This document shows, in pieces, positions 46,485-47,162 of a stretch of 47,162 nucleotides of DNA. Under the pieces are notes generated by a model. The model ran no database searches and had not been told where the DNA came from. It saw nothing but the letters and a program-made list of their open reading frames with translations. Both the position numbers and the translations under genes were made by a program. The stretch is from CAADGU01 sp964581605 (lineage in GTDB: Bacteria > Chloroflexota > Anaerolineae > Promineifilales > Promineifilaceae): assembly GCA_964581605.1 (NCBI GenBank), contig CAZOPF010000040.1, forward strand, positions 1 to 47,162, written 5' to 3'. The number at the start of each line of letters is the position of its first letter. Position 1 is the stretch's first letter.

Positions 46485-47162
46485 ATGCTACTAAAAATTG
46501 ACCCTGAAAAACAAACAGCAGAGCGTATTTCCGGAGAGCGACTACAAACTTTCAATCTTACAGAAAGGGATTTACAAAACATTCTTTTCCATACTTTGGA
46601 CCGCCTTCTGTATGATGAAGAATTGCTTCTACTTATGCAATCTCGCAACTGGCAAGAAGAACCTGACCTTATGGCTCTTGATAAAGATGGACGGCTCTAC
46701 ATTTTTGAACTAAAAGCCTGGGAGTCACGTTCAGCGAATATACTGCAAGTTCTTCGCTATGGGCAAATGTACGGAAATTCCAAATATGACGAGTTGAATC
46801 AATATTTTACAAAGATTGATGGCACAGGCCGGAGCTTAAAAGAAGCCCATAGAGACAACTTTGGGTCTAGTATCAGCGAAGACCAGTTTAATACCGATCA
46901 AGTTTTCATAGTGATGACAAACGGCTTAGATTATAAAACTCGAGAAGCCATACAATATTGGCGGAATCGTAATCTTGACGTCAGGCCCTGGGTTTATCGT
47001 GTTTACCAAACGAATAGAAATGAAATGCTCCTTGAAATATCACCTTTTGCAGTCGGGGATAATCCTTTTGAGGACATAACAGGCCAAGGTTATTATATCC
47101 TGAATACTGACTTCCGAAGTAATCCAAAAAACCATGAGGATATGATGGCAAAAAGAAAAGCA
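46485..47162 (+). CDS. PD-(D/E)xK nuclease-like protein, 3' end outside the window
   Basis: The ATG at 46485 opens a frame that runs 226 codons to the right edge without a stop. GGAAGGG precedes it. Residues 59-80 hold the PD-(D/E)xK nuclease core: P60-D61, then E75-x-K77 at the end of a hydrophobic strand (LYIFELKAW). An NILQVLRYGQMYG helix follows, as in NucS/RecB-like nucleases. The N-terminal LTERDLQNILFHTLDRLL helix and the EEPDLMALDKDG hairpin fit the same fold. A C-terminal region (about 150-226) is unrecognised. Composition is more AT-rich than neighbouring genes and there is no ACGGCCGT copy. It could act in DNA repair, restriction or an element's own upkeep; nothing here decides which. 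Confidence 0.72.
   Translation, partial: MLLKIDPEKQTAERISGERLQTFNLTERDLQNILFHTLDRLLYDEELLLLMQSRNWQEEPDLMALDKDGRLYIFELKAWESRSANILQVLRYGQMYGNSKYDELNQYFTKIDGTGRSLKEAHRDNFGSSISEDQFNTDQVFIVMTNGLDYKTREAIQYWRNRNLDVRPWVYRVYQTNRNEMLLEISPFAVGDNPFEDITGQGYYILNTDFRSNPKNHEDMMAKRKA

Noticed and set aside
45680..47162. DUF4058 plus PD-(D/E)xK as a new defence system
   Set aside because: There are only two genes, one truncated, with no effector/sensor pairing or island markers. The evidence supports only a note of interest.

Overview
The window reads as a scaffold piece from an uncultured bacterium, most likely a Chloroflexota member of the Anaerolineae/Ardenticatenia type. This is inferred from gene content and style: a serine hydroxymethyltransferase fused to an aminomethyltransferase, a secreted subtilase with DUF11 repeats and a C-terminal YIPII motif, Ser/Thr/Pro-linker lipoproteins, a FHA/zinc-ribbon protein, and moderately high GC. 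Two 100-base N runs (8833-8932 and 41305-41404) are scaffold gaps that cut genes, so two long reading frames crossing them are not real single proteins. No rRNA, tRNA, CRISPR array, prophage or transposase was seen.

Layout. 1-2127 (+): the tail of an M23-like peptidase and a beta-propeller lipoprotein. 2240-7179 (-): pckA, an M20-type peptidase bracketed by inverted repeats, a small membrane protein and hflX, which appears to start at ATT. 7270-11973 (-): a MuiA/DUF4139 protein and, across a gap, the glyA-gcvT fusion. 12272-18337: a small membrane protein (+), then on the minus strand an acyl-CoA dehydrogenase, a nucleotidyltransferase, a conserved protein of uncertain function and the secreted subtilase. 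18552-20688 (+): a TPR protein and an Mrp-type P-loop ATPase. 20702-26864 (-): spoVR, yeaH/yhbH (DUF444) and prkA behind a sigma factor/zinc-finger anti-sigma pair. 27033-29136: an esterase (-) and the FHA protein (+). 29183-37302: a polyamine-type module, with potABCD and an Lrp regulator on the minus strand and, divergently, a class III aminotransferase and a PuuB-like FAD oxidase. 37433-41767: a methyltransferase, a small beta-rich protein, an orphan xanthine-dehydrogenase-type molybdenum subunit and a gapped galactokinase. 42016-45548 (-): argS, purM, purN. 45680-47162 (+): a DUF4058 protein and a truncated PD-(D/E)xK nuclease-like gene.

How genes may work together. The potABCD/Lrp/aminotransferase/oxidase block looks like an uptake-and-oxidation unit for polyamines or related amines; its divergent promoter carries three helically phased operator-like dyads. 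The sigma/anti-sigma genes sit just upstream of the conserved prkA-yeaH-spoVR stress trio. argS-purM-purN is housekeeping.

Two genome-scale signatures stand out. The perfect palindrome ACGGCCGT occurs 84 times by my count, about once per 560 bp against roughly one copy expected, nearly all inside genes: a HIP1-like highly iterated palindrome. Many intergenic spaces are filled by hairpins built from short iterated words, several with perfect 13-20 bp stems that run into start or stop codons.
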